From the NCBI RefSeq assembly GCF_042649125.1, contig NZ_JBHRYQ010000001.1:3162001-3226000 (forward strand): a DNA stretch of 64,000 bases. The letters are read 5' to 3'. The notes below the pieces were generated by a model. It did no database searches. It was given only the letters and a program-made list of their open reading frames with translations, and was not told the origin of the DNA. Source of the DNA: Leadbetterella lacunae. Lineage in GTDB: Bacteria; Bacteroidota; Bacteroidia; Cytophagales; Spirosomataceae. Below, in pieces: positions 1-9,484 of the stretch (position 1 is its first letter; each line of letters begins with the position of its first letter). A program made the translations under genes and the position numbers.

Positions 1-1
1 A

Positions 2-859
2 AAAACAAACGAGAACATCAAAACCATCAGACCTCTTAAAGACGGAGTTATTGCAGACTTTACAGCTGCAGAACTTATGATCAGAGGAATGATAAAAATG
101 ATAAATACAGGTAGAAACCTTTTCTTCTCTCCCTCTCACCGAATGGTGATATGTATACCTTCTGGTATTACTGAAGTAGAAAAAAGAGCCGTAAAAGATT
201 CTGCTGAGCATGCAGGTGCCAAAGAGGTTTATATGGTACATGAACCAATAGCTGCGGCAATTGGTATCGGTATTGATATAGAGCAGCCTAACGGCTCGAT
301 GATTGTGGATATCGGTGGTGGAACTACCGAAATTGCGGTTATCGCCCTTTCTGGTATTGTTTGTGAATCATCGGTGAGAATTGCGGGTGACTTGTTTACA
401 CGTGACATCGTAGATTATATGCGTAGAGAGCATAACCTTTTAATAGGTGAGCGTTCTGCTGAATTTATTAAAATCCAAGTGGGATCTGCATTGCCAGATT
501 TAGAAAATCCTCCTGCTGATATCGAAATCAGAGGTCGTGACCTAATGACGGGTATTCCGAAAGAAATAAAAGTTACGTACAGTGAAATCGCTTACGCTTT
601 GGATAAATCTATTTCTAAAATAGAAGAAGCTATAATGAGGGCCTTAGAAATGTCGCCTCCAGAGCTTTCTGCAGATATTTACGAAAACGGAATTTATCTA
701 ACCGGAGGAGGAGCACTTCTTCATGGATTAGACAAAAGACTTGAAATAAAAACTAAACTTCCGATACACGTTGCTGACGACCCGTTAAAGGCCGTAGTAA
801 GGGGAACAGGAGAGGTTTTGAAAAATATAGAAAAATACCAGGCTGTATTAGTACAATAG
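2..859 (+). CDS. mreB: rod shape-determining protein MreB (5' truncated by window edge)
   Basis: Actin-like ATPase that forms membrane-associated filaments directing lateral cell-wall synthesis. The reading frame is already open at base 2 and gives KTNENIKTIRPLKDGVIADF, a typical internal MreB segment, so the true start lies before the window. Actin-fold landmarks visible are the HEPIAAAIGIGI segment, the phosphate-2 loop IVDIGGGTTEIAVI and the adenosine loop YLTGGGALLHGLD. The gene ends in a strong hairpin terminator, and mreC and mreD follow in the usual order. Identity is secure; only the N-terminal part is missing. Confidence 0.97.
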   Translation, partial: KTNENIKTIRPLKDGVIADFTAAELMIRGMIKMINTGRNLFFSPSHRMVICIPSGITEVEKRAVKDSAEHAGAKEVYMVHEPIAAAIGIGIDIEQPNGSMIVDIGGGTTEIAVIALSGIVCESSVRIAGDLFTRDIVDYMRREHNLLIGERSAEFIKIQVGSALPDLENPPADIEIRGRDLMTGIPKEIKVTYSEIAYALDKSISKIEEAIMRALEMSPPELSADIYENGIYLTGGGALLHGLDKRLEIKTKLPIHVADDPLKAVVRGTGEVLKNIEKYQAVLVQ

Positions 860-879
860 ACCTTGTATTCAATGAATTC

Positions 880-920
880 AAAAAGGTATCCAAAGAAATC
901 AAAATTGGATACCTTTTTTT
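880..920 (+). terminator. intrinsic terminator after mreB
   Basis: A 14-bp inverted repeat (arms 880-893 and 905-918) with an 11-nt loop ends in a run of T. It lies directly behind mreB and 16 bp before mreC, so it probably reduces rather than abolishes readthrough into mreCD. Confidence 0.85.
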
Positions 921-935
921 AAATAAAACAAACGG

Positions 936-1790
936 ATGTCTCAGTTATTTGGCATATTATATAAGCTCCGAAACCTGTTTTTGTTTATTTTTCTTCAAAT
1001 AATAAGTTTTTATTTGATTGGAAAAAACAATCTCTATTGGGATGTAACATTCTTCAACACCACCAACACAATGGTGGCGAAATCGCTCCAAATATCTGCA
1101 AACGTTAAGGAGTTTATGAGCCTTGGTACGGTAAATGACCAACTGGCTAAGGAAAACATAAAACTTAGGACCGAACTTTCAAAGTCGCAAGAGCTATTGG
1201 CACTTAACCAAACCGGTTACAAGCCAGACTCTACACTAGCAAGTAGATACGACTATACGGTAGCAAAAGTAATCTCTAACACAGTAAACCTGACAGATAA
1301 TTATATTACTATTGACAAAGGCACAGCAGATGGCGTTAAAGCCGGAATGGGCGTAATATGTCCTCAGGGTGTGGTCGGACAAGTGATGTCTTGTGGGGAG
1401 CATTATTCAAGAGTATATTCTATCTTACACTCAAGTTTTACGATTTCGTCTGAGGTTCAGAACCGGAAGTTGAGAGCCAATAATCAAACTGCCCTAGGAA
1501 TAGGCAAATGGAATGGAAACAGTCCTAAAATGATTAAGCTCACTACGATAGACAGATTTAAGCCAATTTATAAAAACGACACTGTTTTAACCTCAATGCA
1601 AAATGCGATTTTCCCCCCAAAAATAATGGTAGGTAAAATTAGCAAAATCAGTTCAATAAGTAGTGAGGCGTTTTATAACATAGATGTAAAACTATCAACA
1701 GATTTTAATAATTTGGTGTACGTTTACGTCGTAAACAACAAGCTCTTAGATCAACAAAAAGCAGTAGAAGTAGAAAACCCAATTCAATAA
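936..1790 (+). CDS. mreC: rod shape-determining protein MreC
   Basis: Periplasmic scaffold of the elongasome that links MreB to the cell-wall synthases. The 284-residue protein has a short cytoplasmic start, one N-terminal membrane helix (about residues 10-28), a coiled-coil-like stretch (about 60-90, DQLAKENIKLRTELSKSQEL) and a C-terminal beta-barrel region with the family pattern ITIDKGTADGVKAGMGVICP and GVVGQV. Length is normal for Bacteroidota. It sits between mreB and mreD and directly abuts mreD (stop at 1790, next start at 1791). Confidence 0.95.
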   Translation: MSQLFGILYKLRNLFLFIFLQIISFYLIGKNNLYWDVTFFNTTNTMVAKSLQISANVKEFMSLGTVNDQLAKENIKLRTELSKSQELLALNQTGYKPDSTLASRYDYTVAKVISNTVNLTDNYITIDKGTADGVKAGMGVICPQGVVGQVMSCGEHYSRVYSILHSSFTISSEVQNRKLRANNQTALGIGKWNGNSPKMIKLTTIDRFKPIYKNDTVLTSMQNAIFPPKIMVGKISKISSISSEAFYNIDVKLSTDFNNLVYVYVVNNKLLDQQKAVEVENPIQ

Positions 1791-2309
1791 GTGAATACGC
1801 AGACGTTAATAAAAATTATAGGAACGGTATTTTTATACCTATTTATCCAACTTTTTGTTGTCAGAAACTTGGTGTTTTTTGACCTGGCATTCTGTTTTGT
1901 TTATATATCGGTAATTCTGTTTTTACCAAACAACATTTCTATTTCAGCCCTTTTACTTATAGCGTTTTTAATTGGATTGCTGGTGGATATGTTTTATAAC
2001 ACAGCAGGTATTCATGCTTCTGCATGTCTATTCATAGCTTTTTTAAGAAGTTATATTCTAAAAATTTTGTTTCCTACACGAGGGCTCGAAACCGAACTGG
2101 TAATATCTGTTGATGGTATGGGCATGGAGCGTTTTATACGTTACGTTATCATTATGACCTTTATACACCACAGTTTTTTATTCTTTGTGGAAGCAGGCTC
2201 GTTTCATTTTTTCTTAAATACCTCCCTTAAGATAGTAGGCAGTGTACTGTTTACTTCATTGGTTATTTTTCTGTTTCATATTTACTTCAAAAGTCTTCAA
2301 AATTCTTAG
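1791..2309 (+). CDS. mreD: rod shape-determining protein MreD
   Basis: Small integral membrane partner of MreC (172 residues), nearly all hydrophobic with about five predicted membrane helices. A GTG start immediately follows the mreC stop codon, implying translational coupling. MreD sequences diverge strongly, so the call rests on hydrophobic profile, length and the mreBCD order. Its last base overlaps the possible GTG start of the next gene. Confidence 0.88.
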   Translation: MNTQTLIKIIGTVFLYLFIQLFVVRNLVFFDLAFCFVYISVILFLPNNISISALLLIAFLIGLLVDMFYNTAGIHASACLFIAFLRSYILKILFPTRGLETELVISVDGMGMERFIRYVIIMTFIHHSFLFFVEAGSFHFFLNTSLKIVGSVLFTSLVIFLFHIYFKSLQNS

Positions 2310-2314
2310 TGTTG

Positions 2315-3505
2315 ATGCGTGTTTTTTTACAGTTTTTAGTGTGTGTGGTATTGGGTCTGGGTGTGTTGAATTGCAAAACTGATAATTCGAAAAACACAGT
2401 ACAAAAGCCCGAAGCAGAGGTGGCAATAGATACCGCCAAAGTAAGAAAAGAAATAAATGCAGACCTAAAAACACAGCAAATAAAGGCCGTCATAGACCAC
2501 AAGATTGCCCAAGGATTTAACGGAAATGTACTTATTGCTCAAAAAGGCATAATACTATACGAAAACTCACATGGCTTTGCCAATTTTGAAGACACTGTAA
2601 GGCTCACCAAAGACTCCAAATTTCAATTGGCCTCTCTTTCAAAAACTTTTACAGCGGTGGCCGCAATGAAACTCGTAGAAGACGGTCTCATAGGCCTAGA
2701 CAACGAAGTTAAAGACTACTTCCCTTGCTTTCCATATTCGGGGGTAACAATCAGGAGTTTGCTAGATCACCGCTCAGGTTTGCCATACTATCAGTACGAA
2801 TTTGACAAAAAAGTAAGGTCAGAAAACAAATACCCTACTAACCAGGAAATGATGAGCTGGTTTTGCTCAGCTGTACCTACTCCAAAAGCATTAAACCTAC
2901 CAGATCACAATTTTACATATAACAATACCAACTTTGCGGTTTTAGCCGCCATAGTTGAAAAAGTTTCTGGAAAGTCATTTGATGTATACCTTAGAGAAAA
3001 AGTTTTGGTTCCGGGAGGGATGAATGAAACTTTTGCTTTATCTACTACAGACTCCAGCATAAATGTAAACAGAACCTATGGATACCAATATGGCCGCAGG
3101 TTACAAAAAGATTTTTATGATAACATAGTAGGCGACAAAGGAATTTTTTCTACCTCACACGACTTACTTAAATGGTACAATGTGCTAAAGTCAGAAAAAG
3201 TACTTTCGAAAGAAAGCCTAAGAGAAATGTATACGCCGCGAAGTTTTGAACACCCAGGCCTAAGAAACTATGGATATGGCTTCAGACTTTGGGTAAATGA
3301 GCATCAGCAAACAGAATTTATTTACCATACCGGCTGGTGGAAAGGATACAACACCATCATGTTTTTTGACCTCCGTCAAGATTTTGTAATTATTTTGCTT
3401 AGCAATAGATACAACAAAGGAGTGTATAATTTAAAAGAAATTGTAGATATATTGCAAGGAAATAACAAAAGCTCTTCGCTAGAAGAGAATATTTTAGACC
3501 AATAA
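2315..3505 (+). CDS. serine hydrolase lipoprotein (class C beta-lactamase / PBP-like)
   Basis: About 396 residues. The start MRVFLQFLVCVVLGLGVLNC is a lipoprotein signal with lipobox ending in Cys, so the enzyme is probably membrane-anchored in the periplasm. The beta-lactamase fold is shown by the SxxK motif SLSK (about residue 107), the second-motif YNN (TYNNTNFAV) and the HTG third motif (YHTGWWKGYNT). Such proteins are D-aminopeptidases, carboxypeptidases or esterases, and substrate cannot be told from sequence. Starting at GTG 2309 would overlap mreD by one base; ATG 2315 gives the cleaner signal peptide. Its place behind mreBCD suggests a wall-related role, where many genomes carry the transpeptidase gene mrdA. 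Confidence 0.85.
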   Translation: MRVFLQFLVCVVLGLGVLNCKTDNSKNTVQKPEAEVAIDTAKVRKEINADLKTQQIKAVIDHKIAQGFNGNVLIAQKGIILYENSHGFANFEDTVRLTKDSKFQLASLSKTFTAVAAMKLVEDGLIGLDNEVKDYFPCFPYSGVTIRSLLDHRSGLPYYQYEFDKKVRSENKYPTNQEMMSWFCSAVPTPKALNLPDHNFTYNNTNFAVLAAIVEKVSGKSFDVYLREKVLVPGGMNETFALSTTDSSINVNRTYGYQYGRRLQKDFYDNIVGDKGIFSTSHDLLKWYNVLKSEKVLSKESLREMYTPRSFEHPGLRNYGYGFRLWVNEHQQTEFIYHTGWWKGYNTIMFFDLRQDFVIILLSNRYNKGVYNLKEIVDILQGNNKSSSLEENILDQ

Positions 3506-3516
3506 AACCTTAATCG

Positions 3517-4839
3517 ATGAAAAAGTTTATACTTCTGTGCTTAGTTGTTTTGGCTGCTTCTTGTAGCGAAAAAGATCCAAAAGAGTATGCTGCTGCTGCC
3601 AGCAACCCCATGTTTATTCATAACGCCTATGAAAAACTAACAGATGTAATCATTCATGATATTTTCTCTCCGCCGGTTTCTTCAAGAATATATGCCTATG
3701 CAAGTATAGCTGGCTATGAAGCCCTTATAACCGAAAACGAAAACTATAAAAGCTTAGCAGGTCAACTTCATGGATTAGAGAATTTTCCTAAACCAGAAAA
3801 AGGAGAACAATATTGTTATCAATTGGCGAGTATAAAAGCCATTATGACGGTAGCGAGAGCATTAACTTTCACCGTTAATAAATACGACGATTTTGAAAAA
3901 GAAACTTACAAGGCATTTGAAGATGCAGGTGTGCCATCAAGTGTGATGGACCGCTCTATGGAATTTGGCGAGGCAATAGGAAAGCACGTTTTGGCATACT
4001 CGAAAGGGGACAATTATTTACAAACGAGAGGATTAAGATATACCGTAAAAACAGAAGGAGACAAATGGGTGCCAACGCCACCGCAATATGCTGATGCCAT
4101 GGAACCTTACTGGGCCACTATACGCACCATGGTAATTGACTCTGCTAGTCAGTTTCCTCCTGCTCCAGTTATTCCTTATTCGAAAGACAAAAACAGCCCA
4201 TATTGGAAAGAGCTTTTACAAGTTTATGACACCGTAAACAACCTTACAGAAGAACAAAAAAGCACCGCTTGGTTTTGGGACGACAATGCGTTTGTTATGA
4301 ACGTGCAAGGTCACGTAATGTTTGCTAACAAAAAAATGACTCCAGGAGGTCATTGGATGGCAATAAGTAGGACAGCATGCAAAAACGCAAAAAAAGACAT
4401 ATATGAGTCAGCAGAGGCTTATTTAAAAGTAGCATTAGCTTTACACGAAGCCTTTATTTGCTCATGGCACGAAAAATTTAAATCAGAAAAAATAAGACCC
4501 GAAACTGTTATTAATGCTGAGATTGACCCTAAATGGGCTACTTTTCTACAAACTCCCCCGTTTCCTGAATATACCAGCGGCCACAGTACAATTTCAGCAG
4601 CATCTGCCGAAGCTCTGACAAGCCTATTTGGAGACAACTTTGCGTTTACAGATTCTACCGAGTTTAAATATGACCACGGAATTCGCAAGTTTGAATCATT
4701 CAGAAAAGCTGCTCTCGATTGTTCAGTAAGTAGACTCTACGGCGGAATCCACTATTGGTCGGGCTGCGATGAAGGAAACAAAGCTGGTGTAAGAATAGGG
4801 CAATACGTTTCTGAAAAAGTAAAAACTAAAATAAAATAA
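3517..4839 (+). CDS. vanadium-dependent haloperoxidase / PAP2-superfamily lipoprotein
   Basis: A 440-residue protein with a lipoprotein signal (MKKFILLCLVVLAASC). The three PAP2/vanadium-haloperoxidase active-site motifs are in order near the C-terminus: a K..R region (KSEKIRPETV), a variant PSGH motif (YTSGHSTISAASAEAL) and SRLYGGIHYWSGCDEG with the catalytic histidine. Family members are either acid phosphatases or vanadate-binding haloperoxidases; the long helical N-terminal part favours the haloperoxidase-type subgroup common in Bacteroidota. It is 11 bp behind the serine hydrolase gene, so probably cotranscribed, and ends in a terminator. Confidence 0.85.
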   Translation: MKKFILLCLVVLAASCSEKDPKEYAAAASNPMFIHNAYEKLTDVIIHDIFSPPVSSRIYAYASIAGYEALITENENYKSLAGQLHGLENFPKPEKGEQYCYQLASIKAIMTVARALTFTVNKYDDFEKETYKAFEDAGVPSSVMDRSMEFGEAIGKHVLAYSKGDNYLQTRGLRYTVKTEGDKWVPTPPQYADAMEPYWATIRTMVIDSASQFPPAPVIPYSKDKNSPYWKELLQVYDTVNNLTEEQKSTAWFWDDNAFVMNVQGHVMFANKKMTPGGHWMAISRTACKNAKKDIYESAEAYLKVALALHEAFICSWHEKFKSEKIRPETVINAEIDPKWATFLQTPPFPEYTSGHSTISAASAEALTSLFGDNFAFTDSTEFKYDHGIRKFESFRKAALDCSVSRLYGGIHYWSGCDEGNKAGVRIGQYVSEKVKTKIK

Positions 4840-4848
4840 TAACCCAAA

Positions 4849-4873
4849 AGCCCATTTAAAATGGGCTTTTTTC
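4849..4873 (+). terminator. intrinsic terminator after the PAP2-like gene
   Basis: AAAGCCCAT / ATGGGCTTT arms with a short TTAAA loop, followed by T-rich sequence. It closes the mreC-to-haloperoxidase transcription unit and lies right before the acyltransferase start. Confidence 0.85.
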
Positions 4874-4888
4874 TTGAAAGAAATTTCT

Positions 4889-5722
4889 ATGATATATATC
4901 GTAATGCGGCAGTTTGTTCGCTTTGTTCTGAGGTTTTATATTAAACAAATTGAAGTTAACGGTCTCGAAAACTTGCCAACAAAAGGCCCTATAATTTTAG
5001 CCGGGTTTCACCCCAATTCGTTTTTAGATGCCTTAGTAATAAACTGCACGGTTGACCGACCTATCTGGTCTTTGGCCAGAGGAGATGCCTTTAAGAAGAC
5101 TTGGGTAAAAAAAATTCTTTCTAAATTTTACATGATGCCCATTTACAGGATATCGGAAGGAAAGGAATATTTGGGAAAAAACGATGAAACCTTTGAAAGG
5201 TGTTCCGAAATATTTAATAATGGCGGGCAGGTTTTGATATTTAGTGAAGGACTTTGTACGAACCAAACAGAACTTTTACCTCTAAAAAAAGGCACCGCAA
5301 GGTTAGCTTTTCAAACTTGGCAAACCGAAGTGGCCCTTAAAATAGTGCCGGTGGCCATCAACTATGATACATATAATAAAATTGGCAAAAACATAGTGCT
5401 TAATTTCGGCCCCGCAATTTCAAAATCTGACTTTGAAAATTTTGAGGTAGATGGTGGAAACATTAAGACATTTAATGAAAAACTTAAGCAAACTCTTACG
5501 CCTCTAATTACAAGGACCTTTAAACCCGTAAAGGCAATTAACATTATCATTTTTGAGATTATTTACTTTTTGCACTTCCCTGTTTATAAACTTCTTGGGG
5601 GTTTTGTAGAGAAAAAAACCAAGCGTACCGTATTTTTTGATTCTATATTCGCTGGTTTGCTAATAATAGCTTTACCCATCTATTGGCTGTTATTATTTGG
5701 GATTTATAATCTTGTGTTTTAA
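4889..5722 (+). CDS. 1-acyl-glycerol-phosphate acyltransferase family protein (PlsC-like)
   Basis: Transfers an acyl chain to a glycerolipid or similar acceptor at the inner membrane. The HX4D catalytic motif is FHPNSFLDA, and the second family block is the EG-type segment LIFSEGLCTN. The C-terminus has hydrophobic stretches (about the last 70 residues) that would anchor it. An upstream in-frame TTG at 4874 lies inside the terminator hairpin tail, so ATG 4889 is preferred; ATG 4904 is also possible. The exact acceptor is unknown. Confidence 0.85.
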   Translation: MIYIVMRQFVRFVLRFYIKQIEVNGLENLPTKGPIILAGFHPNSFLDALVINCTVDRPIWSLARGDAFKKTWVKKILSKFYMMPIYRISEGKEYLGKNDETFERCSEIFNNGGQVLIFSEGLCTNQTELLPLKKGTARLAFQTWQTEVALKIVPVAINYDTYNKIGKNIVLNFGPAISKSDFENFEVDGGNIKTFNEKLKQTLTPLITRTFKPVKAINIIIFEIIYFLHFPVYKLLGGFVEKKTKRTVFFDSIFAGLLIIALPIYWLLLFGIYNLVF

Positions 5723-5731
5723 AATATACTC

Positions 5732-6640
5732 GTGAAATCAGAAACACAAAAAGGCCTTCTGTATATGCTGATAGCAGCTTTTTGCTTTTCAGTATCAGGA
5801 GCTTGTACAAAAATATTGGGTAAAAGAATCAGTTCGGTGGAGTTGGTGCTTTTCAGAAATAGCATTGGGGTATTGTTTGTGCTTTTTTCTATCTATAAAA
5901 AACCGATGGTGCATGTGGGTGGCAAACTCGGCCTTTTGGTTTTTAGAGGCATAATAGGCACCTTGGCTCTTTACACCTTCTTTTTCAGTGTAACCAAAAT
6001 CGGCCTTGCTGAAGCCATAACCTACCAACAGTCCTACCCAATCATATTAGCCTTAATAGGTGTTTTGATTCTTAATGAAAAACTAGACTGGCAAAGCTGG
6101 ATAGCCGTAATGGTGGGTTTTGCAGGAATATGCTTTATTTTTCTTCCACAGTTTAAAGTAGACCTTATCTCTATAAAATACCACAGCTTTGGCTTGGCCA
6201 ATGCCATCATGACCGCCTTGGCATATGTAAGCATTAAACAATTAAGTGCATTTTATGACTCCCGTGCCATCGTTTTGTCATTTATGCTTTCGGGCATAAT
6301 TCTCCCCATATTTTCTTTAGTAGCGGGCCAATACATATACATTGACTCTTTGGAGTTTATGTTTGGTACTTTTCTTTGGCCGGCTGGCATTGAGTGGCTG
6401 TGGATAGGCATTTTAGCCTTTGCGGCACTGATTGGACAGATTTACCTCACCAAAGCTTTTACGTTTGGAAACTCAACCGAGGTTTCGGCCATTGGTTACT
6501 CAAACATTGTATTTTCCATTTGCTTCGGAATCCTATTAGGTGACACACTTCCCAGCAACTTGGGGCTCATAGGTATCGTATTAATTATAGCATGTGGAAT
6601 TTTTATTTCTTCCAAAAAAACCAAAAAAATAACGGTTTAA
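5732..6640 (+). CDS. EamA/DMT family transporter
   Basis: A 302-residue membrane protein with about ten hydrophobic segments arranged as two EamA repeats, the second starting near GLANAIMTALAYVSIKQLS. Members export metabolites or amino acids; the substrate is not deducible. The start is GTG at 5732, ten bases behind the acyltransferase stop. Its 3' end overlaps the end of the convergent small membrane protein gene by a few bases. Confidence 0.9.
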   Translation: MKSETQKGLLYMLIAAFCFSVSGACTKILGKRISSVELVLFRNSIGVLFVLFSIYKKPMVHVGGKLGLLVFRGIIGTLALYTFFFSVTKIGLAEAITYQQSYPIILALIGVLILNEKLDWQSWIAVMVGFAGICFIFLPQFKVDLISIKYHSFGLANAIMTALAYVSIKQLSAFYDSRAIVLSFMLSGIILPIFSLVAGQYIYIDSLEFMFGTFLWPAGIEWLWIGILAFAALIGQIYLTKAFTFGNSTEVSAIGYSNIVFSICFGILLGDTLPSNLGLIGIVLIIACGIFISSKKTKKITV

Positions 6641-6999
6641 ATACCCGCACTTTCTATTCCTTCTTCTATTTTAGCTATTACAGTTTCTTTAATAATATCT
6701 TTTTTGAAATAAAAGAAAGTAGCGATAGAACTATAAATAACTAACAAAATCAGATAGCCCAACCAAATGGTATCTGAAAGTTGATTGATACCAATGGCAA
6801 TCAAAATATTGAGCATGATATATGCTAAAAACACAAAAACGCCTATCAGAAATTTAACTACAACATCTGCTAAAATACCCTCTAGTTTTCCTTGAACTTC
6901 TAGTTTTTTTAACTCAAACTTTGCTTCTAAAAGAGTCAAAAGGTTTAACTTGAGCTCATCAACTTTTAAGAAATCCGATATACTACTTTTAATACTCAT
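6637..6999 (-). CDS. small membrane protein, holin-X / phage-holin-family-like
   Basis: A 120-residue protein with a charged amphipathic N-terminal half (about 1-45, ELKLNLLTLLEAKFELKKLE), two membrane helices (about 48-72 and 78-100) and a charged tail. This is the layout of the Holin-X/superfamily III-like proteins that are common and chromosomal in Bacteroidota and not evidence of a prophage. It is 13 bp downstream of priA on the same strand, so may be cotranscribed. Confidence 0.65.
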   Translation of the reverse strand: MSIKSSISDFLKVDELKLNLLTLLEAKFELKKLEVQGKLEGILADVVVKFLIGVFVFLAYIMLNILIAIGINQLSDTIWLGYLILLVIYSSIATFFYFKKDIIKETVIAKIEEGIESAGI

Positions 7000-7012
7000 A
7001 ATTCAATATTTA

Positions 7013-9484
7013 TTAGACTGCGTCTACATTTACTATTACCTGAACAGACTTAAATTTTTTGTCTGTCACCAAATTTACTATTTCTTTTTTGAGATATTCT
7101 TTCGTGGCCTGAATATTCATTTTATCTTTTTCGAGTTTTAACCACACCTCAAACAAGAATTTATTCCTGATTCGCTCCACCAATGCTTTTTCTGGCCCTT
7201 TAACACGCTCCCTGCCTAGTCTGATAGACAAAGCCTCAGCGAGTTTATTTGCCGCTTGATGTGCCAAAGTTTGGTCCACGTCTTTCACTGTGATTTCTAT
7301 TATCCGTGTAAAAGGCGGATAGCTATACCCTTCCCTTTCTATGAGCTCCGACTCATAAAAGCCCACGTAGTCGTTATTGATCACAAACTGCAAAATACGA
7401 TTTTGCGGACTTCCGGTTTGAATAAGCACCTTACCCGGAATCTCCCTCCTACCGGCACGACCACTTACTTGAGTAATCAATTGAAACGCACGCTCAGCAG
7501 CCCTAAAGTCAGGAAAGTGAATCATTTTGTCGGCATTATAAATACCAACTAAACTCACACGATCAAAATCTAAACCTTTTGATATCATTTGGGTACCTAC
7601 CAGTATATCTACCTCACCACTTTCGAAATCACCTATAATATTCTGCAAGGCATTTTTAGCTCGGGTGGTGTCTAAGTCCATACGGCTGATTACAGCCTCC
7701 GGAAAAATCTCGTGTAAGTCATCCTCGATTTTTTCGGTACCCACACCTACTGATTTCACATTGGTTGAGCCGCAGTCTGGGCAGGTTTTACGGGTAGACT
7801 CTCTATGTCCGCAATAGTGACAAATAAGCTGCTGACTTTGCATGTGATAAGTCAAAGTAACCGCACACTGATCACACTGCCCTATCCAGTTACACTCCTG
7901 GCAGTTTAAATACGGTGCATAACCCCTTCGGTTCTGAAATATTATGGTTTGCTCTTTATTTTGGAGATTACTCGAAATCTCGTTGAGCAGCAATTGAGAA
8001 AAGTCTTTTACGAGCGTCTTTTCTTTTCTATCTTTTTTGACATCAATAAGTCTTATTTCTGGCAACTGTGCGTTACCAAACCTTACGTTTAAACTTACAA
8101 GGCCATATTTATTAGCCTTGGCCTGAAAAAACGACTCAATAGAAGGAGTGGCTGAACCCAAAAGTACCTTAGCGTGCTGTTTTATGGCTAGCATTATGGC
8201 CACATCTCTGGCGTGATATCGTGGGGCGGGATCAAACTGTTTGTATGAAGACTCGTGCTCTTCATCTACTATAATGAGCCCGAGGTTGTCAAAAGGTAAA
8301 AATATAGAAGACCTTACGCCGACTACAAACTGATAGGTACCATCCAAAACTCCTCGCCAAACCTCCACCCGCTCGTTATCCGAAAACTTAGAATGGTAAA
8401 CCGCCATAGAAGACCCAAAAACACGTTTTAGTCGGGTAACTATTTGAGTAGTTAAGGCTATTTCAGGCAACAAAAAAAGCACTTGGGAGCCAGACGCCAA
8501 TACTTGCTGGATGAGGTCAATATAAATTTCGGTTTTCCCGCTTCCAGTAATACCATGAAAAAGCACCACTTGCTTCTCTTGAAACTTTTCCATGATACTG
8601 TTTGATGCCTCACGCTGTGCATCAGACAACTCAATAACCTTATTGGGATTACCAGCTGACTCCTCAAATCTCGAAATTACAACTTCTATTTCTTCTAAAA
8701 TACCTTTGTCTTTAAGTGTCTTTAGCGAAGAATCTGAAACTCCCGCCTCTCTTAATTTTGTTTTTTCTACGCCTGCCTTGTTTTTTTCAGGTAAATCTTG
8801 AATCGGAATATGGCTTAGATATTCTAAAATGAGCTCTTGCTGTTTGGTAGATTTTTCTAAAGAATCAATCAATTGAAGTACCTCTTCTGACCCTTCATAA
8901 ACACGCTTTAATCTTATTTTCTTTAAAATCTTGGGCTTATACTTATACTTTAATTCCTCAAAAACTATAATGGCGTGCTTCGCCACCAAGTCTTTGATTA
9001 CTTTATTTACATCTTTCTTTTCTAAATACCTGCCCACCTCATCGTAGGTCAAAGAGTCTTGGGTTAACAAAAACTCAAGAAAAGTATTCTCTTCAGAGCT
9101 AAGTAACTCAGGGTTATTAAAGTCTGGATTGTATTGAATTTTAGACTGACTTGAAATTTTGAGACCCGCTGGCAAAGCAATGTTCATCACCTCACCTATG
9201 TGACACATATAATATTCTGCCACCCAACTAAACAGCCAAAGCTGACTAGGGGTAACCACAGGAATTTGGTCTAATAACTCGAGAATGTACTTGGCTTGAT
9301 ACTTAGGAGGAGGATTATGATGAACCACCGCGATAATGGCGGTCAAAACGCGTGATTTCCCAAACTCTACCACAACTCTACTGCCAACTTGTACATATTC
9401 CGAAAGCTCGCGTGGAACCCTGTAGGTAAATAGCTGAGGAATAGGCACAGGCAAAACTACGTCTACAAATACAGTTTGTTCCAT
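7013..9484 (-). CDS. priA: primosomal protein N' (PriA helicase)
   Basis: Replication-restart 3'-5' DNA helicase. It has the 3'BD-like N-terminus (VDVVLPVPIPQLFTYRVP), Walker A GITGSGKTEIY, DEEH box (IIVDEEHESSYK), the cysteine-rich zinc insertion (CQECNWIGQCDQC ... CHYCGHRES ... CPDCGS) and helicase motifs including VGTQMISKGLDFDRV and QVSGRAGRR. An in-frame ATG at 9508 would add eight residues, but a TAnnTTTG-like promoter box at 9512-9519 would place the transcription start close to or beyond it, and MEQTVFVDVV is the normal family start. Confidence 0.96.
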   Translation of the reverse strand: MEQTVFVDVVLPVPIPQLFTYRVPRELSEYVQVGSRVVVEFGKSRVLTAIIAVVHHNPPPKYQAKYILELLDQIPVVTPSQLWLFSWVAEYYMCHIGEVMNIALPAGLKISSQSKIQYNPDFNNPELLSSEENTFLEFLLTQDSLTYDEVGRYLEKKDVNKVIKDLVAKHAIIVFEELKYKYKPKILKKIRLKRVYEGSEEVLQLIDSLEKSTKQQELILEYLSHIPIQDLPEKNKAGVEKTKLREAGVSDSSLKTLKDKGILEEIEVVISRFEESAGNPNKVIELSDAQREASNSIMEKFQEKQVVLFHGITGSGKTEIYIDLIQQVLASGSQVLFLLPEIALTTQIVTRLKRVFGSSMAVYHSKFSDNERVEVWRGVLDGTYQFVVGVRSSIFLPFDNLGLIIVDEEHESSYKQFDPAPRYHARDVAIMLAIKQHAKVLLGSATPSIESFFQAKANKYGLVSLNVRFGNAQLPEIRLIDVKKDRKEKTLVKDFSQLLLNEISSNLQNKEQTIIFQNRRGYAPYLNCQECNWIGQCDQCAVTLTYHMQSQQLICHYCGHRESTRKTCPDCGSTNVKSVGVGTEKIEDDLHEIFPEAVISRMDLDTTRAKNALQNIIGDFESGEVDILVGTQMISKGLDFDRVSLVGIYNADKMIHFPDFRAAERAFQLITQVSGRAGRREIPGKVLIQTGSPQNRILQFVINNDYVGFYESELIEREGYSYPPFTRIIEITVKDVDQTLAHQAANKLAEALSIRLGRERVKGPEKALVERIRNKFLFEVWLKLEKDKMNIQATKEYLKKEIVNLVTDKKFKSVQVIVNVDAV

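Noticed and set aside
6637..6999. Prophage remnant based on the holin-like protein
   Set aside because: No other phage genes are nearby; the family is commonly chromosomal in Bacteroidota.
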